A DNA stretch of 64,000 nt from Leucosporidium creatinivorum (GCA_001600635.1 BCKL01000002.1:437425-501424); one strand, 5' to 3'. Counted from the stretch's first letter, positions 9,609 to 26,223 are shown. The notes: a model not told the origin generated them from the letters alone. Numbers and translations are program-made.

Positions 9609-11809
9609 TCACTTCCTCCCTCGTGCCCCTCTCCTCGCCCCTCGACCTCGCCCACGACCCCATCCTCCTCGCCTCGCCTTGCCTCTGAAGCCAGCTTTCG
9701 GTGCGGCCGTCATCTTCTGAGGAGCCAGTGGGTCGTTGCGATCCGCCGCTCCCTTCTTGGGACTCCTCTCGCGGTACATTTGGGCATCTGCGATCGCCGA
9801 AAGGAAGTCAGCTCGGCTCGCAAGTCCATCGGAGTGAAGAAGAGCACTCACAGCCCAGCCGCATCGCATGAGGCATAGTCGAGATGTACAGCGAGCCCGT
9901 CGGCGGTGGCGACCCATCCTTTGGCGGTCCCTTGGCCCTGCTCGTATTGACCGCTCCCCCTCCTCCCATCCTCGCCTTGGCCGCCACCTGCACCGTCTCA
10001 TCGTCGTCGCTCCCAATCTCAATCACCTCCCTCGTCGTCCCATGCAGCTTGGCGAAATCTGCCGGATCCTCCCAGATCTCTCCTCCGTCCCCATCCTCGT
10101 CGTAGTCGAACTGATCCTCCTCTCCTGCTTCTCCTCCGTAGTCGTCCTCCCCCTCACACGGCCAATTCTCATCGCCGTCCATATCGTAGTCCTCCTCCTG
10201 CTCGGGCTCCTCCTGCACGACAGCGCGACCCTTGCCCTTGGCAGCAGCGCTGATGCGCTTCGGCGAAGGGCTGGGAGGGAAGAGCTCCTCGGCGAGGCTC
10301 TTCTCCTGCCCCTCCTCCTCCTGCTCGATGATCATCGCTTGCGAGGATTCGATGTAGCCGTCGTGGGAGGAAGCACGATTGGTGATGGGACGTTTGGCGG
10401 GAGATGGCGCGCGTGGTGGTGGTGGAGGAGGAGGAGGCTTCTTGACGGCGATGGGAGGAGCGAAGGGAGGTGGCTTGGGCTGAGGCTTGGGAGGAGGGGG
10501 AGGAGGAGCGAGGTCGCGTTGCTCTTGAGTTTGCTGCGTATCGAAGGCGGCGATGCATTGCTTGATGTGCTCCTCGAGCTCGGCGGCGAGGACCTACGAG
10601 GGGGAGGCAGGGTCAGCTTTGGCTCGACAGCAAGCACGCGAGAGACTTACAGCAGAGTTGCAAACGGGGCATGCGCGCTTCTGAAAGCTGGCGAGGATGT
10701 TGGGTTGAGCGGCGGCCGGTTTCGGCGCTGGCTTGGGAGGAGCTGTTGCTGCTTTCGCCTTGGCCTCGCGCTTCGCCTTCTGAGCGGCTGATGAAAGGTG
10801 AAGCGGGTCAGACATACGTTCTGAGCAGTAGAAGAGAGTACGACTCACCCAGCGCCTCCGCCCTCTCTCGCTTGGCCTTCGCCGCGACCGTCTCGTATTT
10901 CTTAGGCTGCGCCTCCTCCTCCTCGTCCGTCGACTCGGTGCTGGCAATGTCGTCGTCATCGTCGTCCGGCGGTCGAAGAGCCGGTAGCTTGGACATCTCC
11001 TGTAGTCGTTTGGAGGCCTCGCCGTGAACGCGCTTGGGCTTGGTCGCCGACTGGCCGGGGAGCGCCTCCTTGACGCCCCAGAACGACTCGGGTGGAGGTG
11101 GCTGCTCGTACTGCTCGGGCTCGAGCTCGATGGGAGGTGAGGAGGAGGGTGCTCGAGCCTTCTTCTTGGTTGCTGGCGCCTTCTTGGTCGTACGAGGAGA
11201 GGCCTTCGTCTTGGCCTTGACTTTGATCGCCGAGGAAGACTTGTCGGAGAGGGAGGTGGCGCCGGTGGAGGCAGAGGTTTGTCGTTTACTGGTCCTCACA
11301 GCCTCGGGTGACTCGCTCGTCGAGGGTCCTGCAGCCTTGTCGGCAGCCTTGACCCTCGGCGGTCGCGCCTCGCCCTTCCAACCGCCGAGCTGCCTCGCCA
11401 TGGCCTCGAGCGCGTCCCCTCCTGCCAGCATCTGCGTAGCGCTTCTCACTCCCCTCCTCTCCGGTGAGCTCTCGGGCGAGGACGAGTCGACGCTGAGCAG
11501 CTTGGTGGCCTTCTTGCTCGTCTCGAGAGGTCGGGGAGCTGCGAGCGGCGCCTTGCCCCTCCTACTCGTCTGCTTGGCCCTGCTCTTGCCCTTTGCTGCT
11601 GCCTTCTTCGTGCTGCTGGGTCCTCCTACAATCTCGAGCTCCGACGATGCATCCGACGCGTCCTCCTCATCATCCTCTGAGGCGTCTGAGGAGGACTGAT
11701 GCGAGCTCTTGCGGCGCTTGGAAGGGGGAGGGACCGATTCGGAGGGCAGTCGTACAGCGTCCCTGCGCCTGAAGAAGTCGTCCAGCTCGTCTTCGCTGGC
11801 AGTAGTCAT
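9609..11809 (-). CDS. Nuclear protein with a single UBZ4 (Rad18-type) zinc finger
   Basis: Exons 11809-10849, 10787-10651, 10593-9852, 9787-9609 give 672 aa. The N-terminal third is disordered with acidic and Lys-rich tracts. After that a CPVCNSA...HIKQC finger is assembled across an intron and has the exact C-x2-C-x11-H-x3-C spacing of UBZ4/Rad18 ubiquitin-binding fingers. It is followed by a poly-Pro stretch, a long acidic segment (residues about 430-560) and a Gly/Arg-rich C-terminus (GGWGRGRGRGARRGARGRK). Proteins with this finger act in DNA damage tolerance or repair; that role is inference. No RING, nuclease or ATPase domain was seen, so it is not Rad18, FAN1 or SNM1 itself. Confidence 0.7.
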
Positions 11810-11893
11810 AGCCGCCAAAGGGAGGAGGGACGCGCCCTCGACGCGTGCAGCTGAGGCCTTCGAGCGAGTTTAGCAGGATCTGTAGGGGTGTAG

Positions 11894-11898
11894 NNCNN
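11894..11898. other. Unresolved bases
   Basis: The sequence reads nncnn here, between the UBZ4 gene and TRS20. It marks low-quality or polymorphic consensus and is a reminder that single-base lesions elsewhere could be assembly errors. Confidence 0.95.
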
Positions 11899-12047
11899 GG
11901 TGGGAGCTTCTGTAGCTGAGTCGAAGCTGGCTGTAGGCGAGTCGAAGTGGAGACGAGGAAATTGGCGGGAGCAAGAGCCGGCTCGCTCGCGCTCAACAGG
12001 CTTGCCCTCCGCTCGTTAATTCAACCTCGCTCGATTGCACTACAGAG

Positions 12048-12869
12048 ATGAGCTACTATCTCGGTGAGCAGTCTCCACTGCTGCTACAAGGCTACAGCTC
12101 ACCTTCTCCTCCCTCAGTGCTCGTCGGCACCCTCGACAACCCACTCTACGAGGCGTTCCTCACTTCCACCAAATCCGCCTCCTCGACCATCATGTCTGTA
12201 CCACCGAACCTCAACTCTCCTGCTCCTTCCACCTCATTCTCCATCTTTGGCGCCCTTCCCAGCGGCGGCGGAGGGGGACCTCCCAGCGCAACGGCCCCGC
12301 CAGGGAGCAGCAACGTCGGCTATGGTCACAAGACTGGGCCAGGAGGGAGGCATGTCATGCAGCTCGTTGCGCATGCTAGTTTGGATGTTGTCGAGGATGT
12401 GCAGTGGAGTAACGGAGGCATGTGAGTTCGCGTGGCCGGCTGCTCGGCTTTTGTGGTGTGTCGAGGGCTGTTCTGACCTCTCGGATCCGCTCACAGGTAT
12501 TTGAAAAACATAGACAAGTTTCACGAGTGGATGGTGTCGGCTTGGTTGACTCCTGGAGGTGAGCTTCGGCGATCACTTCTCGTTGCTCGGCGGTTTAGCT
12601 CACGCCTCGGACAACCGCAGGCGTCAAGATCATCCTTCTGCACGAGCTCAAGAACGATGAGGGCATCCGACTCTTCTTGCAAGAAACCTGGGAGACCTAC
12701 GTGAAGGTTCGTCGTCCCTCGCCGGCTCATCTTCAATAGTCTCCGCCTCAGCTCACCTTCTGCCTCTCGCTCGCAGACCCTATTGAACCCCTTCCACGAG
12801 CTCAACTCGCCGATACGTAGTCCAACGTTCGACGCTCGCATCAAGGCTAGCGCAAAGAAGCATCTGTGA
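12048..12869 (+). CDS. TRS20: TRAPP complex subunit 2 (sedlin)
   Basis: Exons 12048-12063, 12118-12421, 12497-12558, 12621-12706, 12777-12869 give 186 aa. The protein matches the sedlin fold: MSYYLVLVGTLDNPLYE, HASLDVVEDVQW, YLKNIDKFHEWMVSAWLTPG, FLQETWETYVK and the invariant end SPTFDARIKASAKKHL. TRS20 is a core adaptor of TRAPP, the tethering complex and Rab1/Ypt1 exchange factor acting in ER-Golgi traffic. A 50-residue Ser/Pro/Gly-rich insert (residues about 30-80) sits between the first strand and the central helix and is absent from the usual 140-175 aa proteins. The first coding exon is only 16 bases. Confidence 0.93.
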
Positions 12870-13122
12870 TCTCGGCGCAGAGGAGGCGTAGGGAGTCGTG
12901 GGAGAGGTGGACGTCGAGGGCCGGTATGTGCCATGTTGTAACACTCTGAGCTCGTTTGATCGCTTCTCGTGCACCTGCGAGGCGACTCTCGAAGCTCTCT
13001 TCGCTGCTCTCAACGAAACTCGGCGAAAGGACCAGCAAAACTGTGGATCGTATTTGAGAGCGAGAAGGGGTATAGCTGTGGTGCGATAAGGGGACAGATC
13101 TAAAACTAGTGGTAACAGGTAT

Positions 13123-17687
<4,565 letters not shown>

Positions 17688-18182
17688 GGTGGTGGGCGGG
17701 AGGTGGAGTGGCGAGAGCGAGAGCGACGAGAGGTAAGAGACAGAAAGAGAGAGGACGAGTTCGGCTCAGAAATAGCGGAGGGGCAGGGCCTCAAGATGGG
17801 CCGTTTCTCCCGGCGATCTGTGCAAGATGTACCAGAGGGTTTTTGGCTCGAGCGAGTGACACTTTTCTACTTGCCTTTTCCTCTTGTAGGTGAGGGACCT
17901 TTGCTAGAGCATGTGTTCCGGCCCACCGTCTCCCACCGCCTCATCCTCAGTCTGAATCCGTCCAAAAACCCCTCGAAAGGTGTGCAATGATTGGTCGGAT
18001 ACATTCAGCTGAAAGCCAGGTCTGCTGTGCGATAATGGAGCCGAACAGAGAGAGAGCAGCGAGCAAGATGTGGTTGGAGGCCAACCCCCTGAGAGCTCGT
18101 CCCGCTCCTTTGATCTCCCCTTGAGGCTCGGCTCGCTTCCGGCTTGGCTTCGTCGTTCAACTCGAGATTCTGAGCAAGCAAC
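17688..18182. promoter_or_regulatory. Divergent promoter region ATPase / SND2
   Basis: This 495-bp spacer drives two divergent genes. No TATA-like or operator motif stands out and no ORF was recognised. Confidence 0.4.
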
Positions 18183-18949
18183 ATGGTGAGCCAGCAGCAC
18201 TTTAAAGTGATTATACAGCCCACACTCCCCCTCTACAGGCCAAGGGAAACGCCAAACGAGTGGCAGCGGCCAACGCTCAAACGATCAAGCAGCTTCGCCT
18301 CGGGTTTGCCATCTCTGGAGTGAGTGGGAGCAGAGCAGAACCTCTAAGGACCTACAACTGACCCATATCATCTCCAAAAGGCCATCTACCTCTTGCACCT
18401 CTTCCTCTTCCGCTCGGGACGGACATGGCGACGCGCTTTCCTCTTCTCCTTCACTGAGATCATCGCTGTAGTGCTATGGCAGCAGCTGGAGGGCATGGCT
18501 AAACGGACGGATGAGCTCGCTGCTCCAGGGTTGACCTCGTGAGTTCCTACGACTGAAGGACCAGGTCGCGTGAGCTGATCCCTCCTCGCCTCCCTCAGCT
18601 ACATCTTCGACGTAATCTACGTGACATGGTTCGTGCACGTTACGACTGCACTCATCAGTACCAAGTTCTGGTACATCTACCTCGTCGTGAGTCCTCTCGC
18701 TCTCTTGCTCGGCGGCCTTTCGCTGACCTCTTCCCCTCCCAGATCCCCTCCTACGCCATCTACCGCGCTGGCAAGTTCGCCCTCCCCTACGTCTGGCCCT
18801 CTTCTAGCTCTTCCTCGAGCTCAGGGGCCGTCCTGAATACCCCTCACACTGCTGGCGCCCCCGCCGCCGAGACGGAGACCCTCTCGAAGCGGCAAGCCAA
18901 GATCAAGGCTCGGGAGGAGAAAGGTGGAGTTCGCATGTCATACCGGTAG
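18183..18949 (+). CDS. SND2: SRP-independent targeting protein SND2 / TMEM208
   Basis: Exons 18183-18185, 18239-18319, 18381-18538, 18599-18686, 18743-18949 give 178 aa. The sequence has the family layout: MAKGNAKRVAAANAQTIKQL N-terminus, hydrophobic segments (AIYLLHLFLF; FLFSFTEIIAVVLW; YIFDVIYVTWFVHVTTALI; WYIYLVIPSYAIY) and a basic tail LSKRQAKIKAREEK. SND2 is an ER membrane protein that delivers tail- and centrally-anchored clients when SRP is not used. The first coding exon is just ATG, followed directly by the GTGAGC donor. It ends 49 bases from the stop of ENP2 on the other strand. Confidence 0.88.
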
Positions 18950-18998
18950 ATGTAGCAAAAGGCCGATAGAAGTGCAAAGAGACAAGCTATAGCACACC

Positions 18999-21932
18999 CT
19001 ACAACTGCCTCGTAACGTTCCTCGACGCCGAGCGCTGAGGCCTACGCATCCTCGTCCTTCCACTCTCCGCCTCACCCTCCATGACAACCTCCTCCTCATC
19101 CGGTCCATCACCCCTCTTCTCCATCCCCGCACCAAACGAGCTCTTCTCCTTCTTCTCGGCGCTCCTCTTGGCCAACTTGAGCGCCTTCTCCTCAGCCTTC
19201 TGCTCCTTGGTCTTCTCCTGCGGAATGAACGACATCTCCATCCCTCCCCCAGGCGCACCGCGCACCACATCCGTATCCTCCAGCCCCTTCCACTCCTCCT
19301 CATCCATACCCTTGCTCTTGCCGCTCGAAGCCGCTTCCCTCGCGCGTTGGCCGAAGGTCTGGTTGGCGCGCTGCTCGTAGGAAGAGAGAGCGCGTGGTGG
19401 GCGCGAGGAGGAGAGGTCGTCGTCGTCCGCGACCACGAGGGAGGGTTTTGGTCGAGGAGCGACGGGAGCGGCGACGCGAGTGGGAGCGACATCTCGTGGT
19501 CGGCGAGGGAGAGGATCGCGCTTGGCCTTGCGGTTGTCGAAGCCGAGGTCTGTGGGAGCGGGAAAGCGAAATCAGCATGGGAAGAAGCTGCGTGATATGG
19601 CGACAAGATGTCACCTCCGTCGTCGCTGGAATCGCTGTCGCTGTCGTCCTCCGAGCCCGCCGCCGAGACATCGTCGTCCTCGTCCTCGTCGTCTTCCTCC
19701 TCCTCTTGCGCACGAGAGTTCTGCAAGGGTAGAGAAGCGAGTCAGCGCCCTGCTCGAAGCCAAGCCTACGCTCAGAACTCACCGGCTTGGTCGAAGGGTT
19801 GAGCAACGCAAACTCCCTCGAATCCTCGTCGATCTGGAAGTCGGGGTTGGTGAAGAGGTCGCCAAAACGGTTGTCCTTGAGCAAAGACGGCGTCTCGACC
19901 GCATTCTTCTTCTTCTTCTTCCGTCCCTCGTCCTCGTCCTTCTCGCCACTCTCCCTCTTCTTATCCCTCTCCTCCGCCTCCCTCGCCTTCTTCGCCAAAC
20001 TCCTATTGACCTTGACCCCCTCGGGCAGCTTGGATGCTCCCGAGATGGCCTTCTTAGCGCCGCGAATACGGGATTCTTGCTCCTGCTCGAGCTTCTCGCG
20101 GATGAGACGCTCGCGGTGCTCGGCGTAGGCGAAGGGGTTGGCGATGGCCCGGGCTTTGGTGTAGAGGCGGAGGTCGAGGAAGAAGCCGTGCATGTAGGGC
20201 TTGAGTTGCGAGGAGCCGATGAGGTGGGTGAGGTTGAGGCTGTTGGGTCGACAATCACGAAGGTCAGCTCCCTGAGCAAAGCGAGTCGAGTCGAAAGACA
20301 GAGAGAAAAGGAAACGCACCTGTCGAGTTCCGTCCTGTCGACAAACTTGTAATCGTCGTACAGCAGCTCCTCCTGCCCGTCCTCCATCTCCTCGGTCATG
20401 TTGTCGAGGAAGCGAGCCCACTTGGGCGCGGGGCCGAGTTGGGGGATGTAGTAGCCCGTCATGGGGGAGGTCTCGTTGGCGAGGAAGACGAGTCCCGAAG
20501 AGGGGTACACATGCATGTCGTTGATGGGCATCGGGGGGTTGATGGAAACGAGGTTGGTGCCCTGTGAGGTGGGAGCGAGGTCAGTCGAGGTTCAGGGGTG
20601 AGAAAAGGGAGGGAGGGAGAGGGCGGTCGGGAGAGGATAGTGAGACGAGAGAGCTACTACTCACAGTCTCCTTGCCCCACACCTTGACGACCTTCTCATC
20701 GACCGTCGCGACATAGCCTCCCTCGGCCTCGGCATCACCACTCGTCGCCACACCATTCTCCACCCACTGCACCTTCTTGATCGGCAATCCATATCCCTGA
20801 TCCTTGGTCATGTACTCCCGATTGGCGCGCAGGTCGTAAAGGAGGGTATGACCCGTGCTGGTTCCCACGGCGAGATTGAGTCCATCCATCTTATTCGACA
20901 GGGCGGTGACGGCGACTCCATTCCTCGACATGGCGGTATCGACGTCGTCCACTCCGGGAAGGGCGGGTTGGAGGAGCGATGCCGAGGATCCAGAGGCGGC
21001 GAGAAGCTTGGAGTAAGGCAGTCGAAGCAACCCTGCTCGGGAGCGGGACCTCGGATCCCACATCTCGACCGTGCCCCTCCCCATCTCCGTCTCGGTACCA
21101 AAGCACAATAGCTGATGCGCCGGGTTGATATCAATGACGTTCACGCCCGTCACGACATCCTGTCCCCCACCAACTCCTACTCCTCCCTCCCCTCCATCCG
21201 CACCGCCAGTCGATCCCTCCAACTCGAAAGGCTTCATGAACCGGCCGACTTCGAGGTTCATCCGCCAGACTTCGTTGCCCTGCCCGCCGACCAAGGCGTC
21301 GCAGGTGGGGAAATGGTAGTTGACAGTTCGGCCGTGACGGGGCATGCGGACGCGGTAGTGGGAGGAGGATTGGGTGTGGAGCTCAAGGGAGCGGTCGGCT
21401 TGGAGGTGGAGGGTTTTGGTCCAGTCGGAGGAGAGGATCTAGCGAGCGAAGCGAGCGTCAGCCTTCCCCCTTCCCCCTTCCCCCTTCCTCGGCGCCGAGC
21501 AGCCAGACTCACGCAGAAATCCACGTTCTCCGAGTCGGTCACTCGCTCCGTCTTGAGCGACAGCTCCTCGAGATCAAACACCTTGAACCTAGGTTTGTAC
21601 GTCCCCGTGGCCATGACATACTGCCCATCTCTCGTCGTCTTGATCTTATTGCTCGCCTCGGGGAAGTCAAAGTCCTGCTTGTCGTGCATCTAGTCAGCTC
21701 CCTGCACCTCTCTCCTCCGCCTCCCCTTGACAGTAGCGAGCCAGGCCTCACTCACCTGAATCAACCGAATCTCTCCATCCCCACCACTGCCTCCCTGCCC
21801 TCCATTTCTTCTCTTCTTAGTCTGCCCCACTTTGGCCTCCAACCAGGCAGCAGCATTTTTATTGGATTGCCCGCCTCCGTTGACGCAGTAGATCTTGGCC
21901 GCTCCGCCTGCTGAGGCGAGGGAGACGACCAT
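18999..21932 (-). CDS. ENP2: Nucleolar protein ENP2 / NOL10, WD-repeat ribosome biogenesis factor
   Basis: Exons 21932-21756, 21689-21513, 21438-20665, 20561-20320, 20239-19783, 19720-19615, 19549-18999 give 827 aa. Strongest block is MPINDMHVYPSSGLVFLANE, then YYIPQLGPAPKW and DDYKFVDRTEL...LTHLIGSSQLKPYMHGFF, diagnostic of NOL10. The N-terminal part forms a WD40 propeller (RFKVFDLEELSLK; GTVEMWDPRSR; TLLYDLR; KVVKVWGKET). The C-terminus is Lys-rich with acidic runs and coiled-coil propensity, typical of nucleolar factors. It belongs to the small-subunit processome and is essential for 18S rRNA maturation in yeast. Confidence 0.93.
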
Positions 21933-22583
21933 CGTTCGTGAGAGAGGTTGGCGAAGGAGAAGTAATGGGGCGGAGAGGGGAGAGGGGGGCTACAAAGGGA
22001 ACAAGAGGGTTAGTCGAAGAGCTAAGTGTACGGAGGCCAGTGCACCTCACACTAGTAGCTCAAGCGCTGATCGCTAAAGAAAGGAGAAGCGAGCGAAAAC
22101 GCAAGTTTCAGAGCGAGCTTTCGCGGCTGTAGAGGTGCAGGCAGCGGATGGGAGGCTGCTGCACTGAGACGAATACTCTGCTTGTGGCCGAGCCGAAGTG
22201 CGCCTAAGATGGCCGAGTCGAGAGAAGACGAGGTTAAGGTGAAGAGGGTGAGCCACTTTGCGACTTGGGGACTTTTTGAGCCGAGCGGGAGGCGAGGATG
22301 AGAGAGGGAACTTGGGGCTCCAGCAAGCAAGCTGAATGTACAGAGCTTTCGGGAGTATGTCGAAATGCCTATGCGTGCCTTCGCTCACCCTCGACTAGAC
22401 TTACATAACCCGCTGGCGGCGCTGCTCGGCGCTCGGTCGACCCTTCTCGCTCGCTCTGAGCTCGTGGAGAAGCACGGTGTCGTCGACAGCATAACAGCAG
22501 ATATAGTACAGTACACGGTGACACACTTGGCCATCTCCATCGCCTGCGACCCTCCCTTCCCGCTCGAACACCTCGCTCGGCGA
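21933..22583. other. Intergenic region upstream of ENP2, downstream of GPN3
   Basis: Both neighbours are on the minus strand. No gene was recognised. It should hold the ENP2 promoter/5' UTR and the GPN3 3' UTR. Confidence 0.4.
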
Positions 22584-24040
22584 TCACTCTCCAACGTCAA
22601 AGTCGCCCTCGTCCATCTGTACAGCGGAAGTGGTGGGTCAGCATTGGAACGAGAAGAGAAGAGAGGAGTGGGATTGAAGCTCACGTCGTGCGGCTCCTGC
22701 GAAGGCGTAACGTAGAGAAGAGGGGAGGAGGAAGTAAGGTCAGCGCCGAGTTCCTCCTACGCTACAGCCCGAGCAAGACCTACCTTCGGCTCCTCGTGTT
22801 CACCGTACCTATGGCAATGATTAGGGAAGGTCAGCCAAAGTACCGAGGGCTCAAGGTGAGGAGCCAAGCGCGACTCACTGGATCGCATTGTCGATATGCG
22901 ACAGCACGACGCCGATGGACTCCTCGTCCGTGACATCTAGCGGTAGGAACTGGACCATGTTGAAGTCTTCAATCTGTTGAGGTCGAGCGGGTGGGTCAGC
23001 AAGAGCCGAAGTGAGGAGAGCGGAGGAGAGAGACGAACCAGCTGGACGAGCGCCGAGTTGAGGGCGTGGAATTTTGGGTTCGTGTGCTTCTTGGCTGACT
23101 CGCGGAGCAGTTCGGGGTCGGGGTCGAGGAAGCTGTGGAGCGTCACGCATGCGGGGGGTCAGCTTAGGTCTCCCTCCCTCCTCCGCGTCGAGCCTCGAAA
23201 GACTCACCGATCGACATCCTTCCTCCTCTTCTCCCCCGTCGTCCCCTTCTTCACCAAATCCATCTTACTCATCACATTCACACTCGGCACTTCAAGTCCG
23301 ACCATACAACTCATCGCTGACAGGACACCCGAGAAGTACTTAGCCGGGTCCTCCATGAATTGGGATTCGAGGAGGTAGACTGAGACGAGTTGGATGTTCA
23401 TTGTTGTGGTGAGGAGTTTTGCGAGGCGCGGGAGGACGGGGATATGCGTGTAGAGCTCGATTTGGCCGGGGCAGTCGATGATTAGCTGACGAGGGAGAGG
23501 GAGGAGGGGGGTCAGCGAGCTCCGAGAGAGGGAAGAGGCAGGAGGGAGACACACGTAGTCGTCCTCAAAGTCGCCAAGTGATTCTTGTAGCCAATCAATG
23601 TTGTTCATCAGGTATCTGTTTAGATGCAGGGTGCGTCAGCCCTCCCCTCGGCCTTCCTTCTCCTCCTCCCTCGTCACTTCTCCCTACTCACTCGAAGCAA
23701 TAAATCAAACCCCCATTCGGACCCAACTCCAAATCCTCCATGACCTCCTCCAAAGAGATCAAATCCTTGATATCAATGCTCGGCGGGTATTCGAACTTGT
23801 CGGCGGCGGGGTCGAGGTTGAACAAGTGGACGGAACGGCCGAGGGATTGGGCGTGGGTGATGAGCGAGGCGCAAAAGGTGGATTTGCCCGCGCCGGCGGG
23901 GCCGGTAACTAGGACGGCGTCTGTTGGTGTATAGGTTAGTGAGAGAGGGAGAGTGGGAGAGAGGGAGAGTGCGAACAGCGCACTGTGGGGAGCAAGACGA
24001 TTAGCAAGGGAAAGGAAAGAGGATAGGACCAGTACTTACT
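22584..24040 (-). CDS. GPN3: GPN-loop GTPase 3 with an intron-split start codon
   Basis: Ten exons (24040, 23982-23977, 23920-23692, 23615-23555, 23485-23208, 23132-23039, 22973-22879, 22808-22784, 22696-22685, 22616-22584) give 277 aa in perfect frame. The ATG is built as A (24040) joined to TG (23982-23981) across a 57-bp intron, and the next exon is only six bases. This yields [17 protein letters not shown], the expected N-terminus. Other marks are the LGPNGG GPN loop, [24 protein letters not shown] and the acidic end [12 protein letters not shown], supplied by a 12-base and a final exon. GPN3 acts with GPN1 in assembly and nuclear import of RNA polymerase II. No alternative in-frame ATG exists upstream of the P-loop. 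Confidence 0.9.
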
Positions 24041-24194
24041 GCTGAGATAGAAGCTGAAAAGCTACAGAAACCGAGACGAGAAAGAGCAAGCAGGAGCGAG
24101 ACGCGGGAGACGAAGAGACGCAATAGCTGAGATTTTGGAAGTCCAACTCAGCTTGCTCTTCCGCCACAATTTCGATCCATTAGAGCCCTACAAA
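24041..24194. promoter_or_regulatory. 154-bp bidirectional promoter GPN3 / SOF1
   Basis: GPN3 (-) and SOF1 (+) start codons are separated by 154 bases, so both 5' UTRs and core promoters must fit here. No TATA box was recognised. Confidence 0.5.
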
Positions 24195-26223
24195 ATGGTA
24201 CTTGGCTCTATTACGCTATCGTGCTACAGCTCTTGCTAACCCAGCTACTCTACCCCCCTTCATTACACCTCGCAGAAGATCAAGACGCTCCACCGTTCGC
24301 TCGAGGAGCACCTCCCAACTTCTTCCTCCTCGACCGCTCCCATCTCACGCAACCTCGACCCCGCTCTGCACCCTTTCGCCCGTCCAAGGGAGTACACCCG
24401 CGCCGTCGCCGCAGCCAAACTCGAGCGAATGTTCAGCAAACCCTTCGTCGACGCTTTAGAGGGACATGGCGATGGCTTGTACTCGATGACCAAGGATGAG
24501 AGTGGTGGGCTCAGTAGGATTGCTAGTGGTAGTGGAGATGGAGAGGTTAGGGTCTGGGATTTGGCTCAGAGGAAGAGCCTGTGGAATGTCCAGGGGGCGC
24601 ATCGGGGCATGGTCAAAGGTGTAGCCTTCTCGCATCCTGCTGCTGGCGAGGAAGGGAGGGTCGAGAAGAAGGTCGGAGCGGGGGAGAAGAGCTTGAAGAG
24701 GAAGAGGACCGCTCTCGGCGATAAGGGCAAGGGAAGGCAAGGCGAGGAGAGCGACGAGGAGGAGGACTTTGACTATGATACTACCCTCGCCACGGGGTCC
24801 TCGAGGCTCTTGACGTGTGGTGTAGACAAGACGGTCAAGCTCTGGGACGTTACTGGAGCCAAGGGAGCCAACGTCAAGGTGAGTCCCGCTCGGTTTGACC
24901 CATCGCCGAGCTCGGCGCTGACCTTGCTCCTCTTCGCCTTCAGCCTCTGCAAACCTACGCCGGAAAATCAGGCTTCAAGTTTGTTTATCTCCCTCTCTCC
25001 AACCTCTCACTCCCCGCTAACCCTTTCTCCACAGCTCCATCTCCCACCACCGCTACGACCCCATCTTCGCCACCGCCTCCACGTCCATCGAGATTTGGGA
25101 CGAGACCAAGACCTCGCCTCTCTCCACTCTTAAGTTCCACTCCACTTCCAACCTCTCCTCCGGCGAGCATATCGTCAACGTCGCGTTCAACAAGTCCGAG
25201 ACGAGCGTCCTGGCCAGCAGTGGATCGGATCGGACGGTTTGTTTGTATGATCTGAGGAGCGGGAAGGCGCTGGGGAGGGTGTCGATGAACGTACGTAGCT
25301 GTTTCGCTCCCTCTTGCGGATCGCCGAGATGCTGACCTCGCTTGAACTCCGACAGATGCGAGTCAACCAGCTCTGCTTTAACCCCCTGCAACCGCCCGTC
25401 CTCCTCTGCGCATCCGAGGACCACAACCTCTACACATTCGACATGCGCAACATGGCGACCACGACTCAAGTCTACAAGGGTCACGTCGGAGCGTGAGTTA
25501 TTTCTTCTCCTCTCTCACTGAGCTCGGCGCTGACCCCCCCCCGTTCATTCGCACAGCGTGATGTCCTGCGACTGGGCACCCACGGGCCGCGAGTTCGTCT
25601 CGGGTAGCTACGACCGGACGATCCGACTCTGGGACGCCGGCGAGGGCAAAGCACGCGACACTTACCACACGAAGCGAATGCAGCGGTGCGTCCCTTCCCT
25701 TCTGCCTTCTGCCCTTTCTCCCGCTCACTCTCCTCCATTGACCTCACCACAGCGTCTTCACCTCCCTCTACACGCTCGACTCGCGCTTCGTCCTCTCCGG
25801 CTCGGATGACTCGAACCTCCGCATCTGGAAGGCGAGGGCAGGAGACAAGCTCGGTGTGGTCGACAAGAGGGAGATGGCGAGGAAGGAGTATAGGGATGGG
25901 TTGCGCGAGAAGTGGGGCACTGTTGGAGATGTCGCCAAGCTGGAGAGGTGCGTTCTTGCTTCCCTTCCCCCTTCTCCCTTCTCCCTCTCGGTGCTCGGCG
26001 AGCGAGCGTGCGCTGACCCTCGATGCTCGTGCGGAAAACGACCAACAGGCAGCGCTTCCTCCCCAAGGACATTCACAATGCCGAATCCCTCCGTCGGACC
26101 ATGCTGGACGCTCGTTCGAAGAAGGAGGAGAACAGGAGGGCTCACGCCCCCAAGGGCATCGACCCGGCCAAGCTCAAGCCAAAGGCGGCGAAGAAGGCGC
26201 CGATCTACAGCGTCGAGTCGTAG
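24195..26223 (+). CDS. SOF1: SOF1 / DCAF13, WD40 small-subunit processome protein
   Basis: Exons 24195-24197, 24276-24878, 24944-24978, 25035-25290, 25356-25492, 25557-25685, 25753-25947, 26049-26223 give 510 aa. The N-terminal motif MKIKTLHRS...RNLDPALHPFARPREYTRA and LERMFSKPFV are signatures of the family. WD repeats follow (GSGDGEVRVWDL; CGVDKTVKLWDV; SGSDRTVCLYDLRSG; GSYDRTIRLWDA; GSDDSNLRIWKA). The Sof1 C-terminal domain ends the protein (RFLPKDIHNAE, RRTMLDARSKKEENRRAH). A Lys-rich acidic insert of about 50 residues sits between repeats 1 and 2. SOF1 binds U3 snoRNP and is needed for 18S processing. The first coding exon is ATG alone. Confidence 0.94.

Noticed and set aside
9868-10791. 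Long plus-strand frame of 307 codons
   Set aside because: It is antisense to the UBZ4 gene, whose exon chain fits exactly; the Leu/Arg-rich product is an artefact of GC-rich codons.
11034-11699. Open plus-strand frame of 221 codons
   Set aside because: Antisense of the Ser/Lys-rich N-terminus of the UBZ4 protein.
19300-20421. Minus-strand frame of 373 codons starting with MGSLPRQH
   Set aside because: It reads through the ENP2 intron at 20319-20240 and is in frame only for part of one exon; the spliced model is superior.
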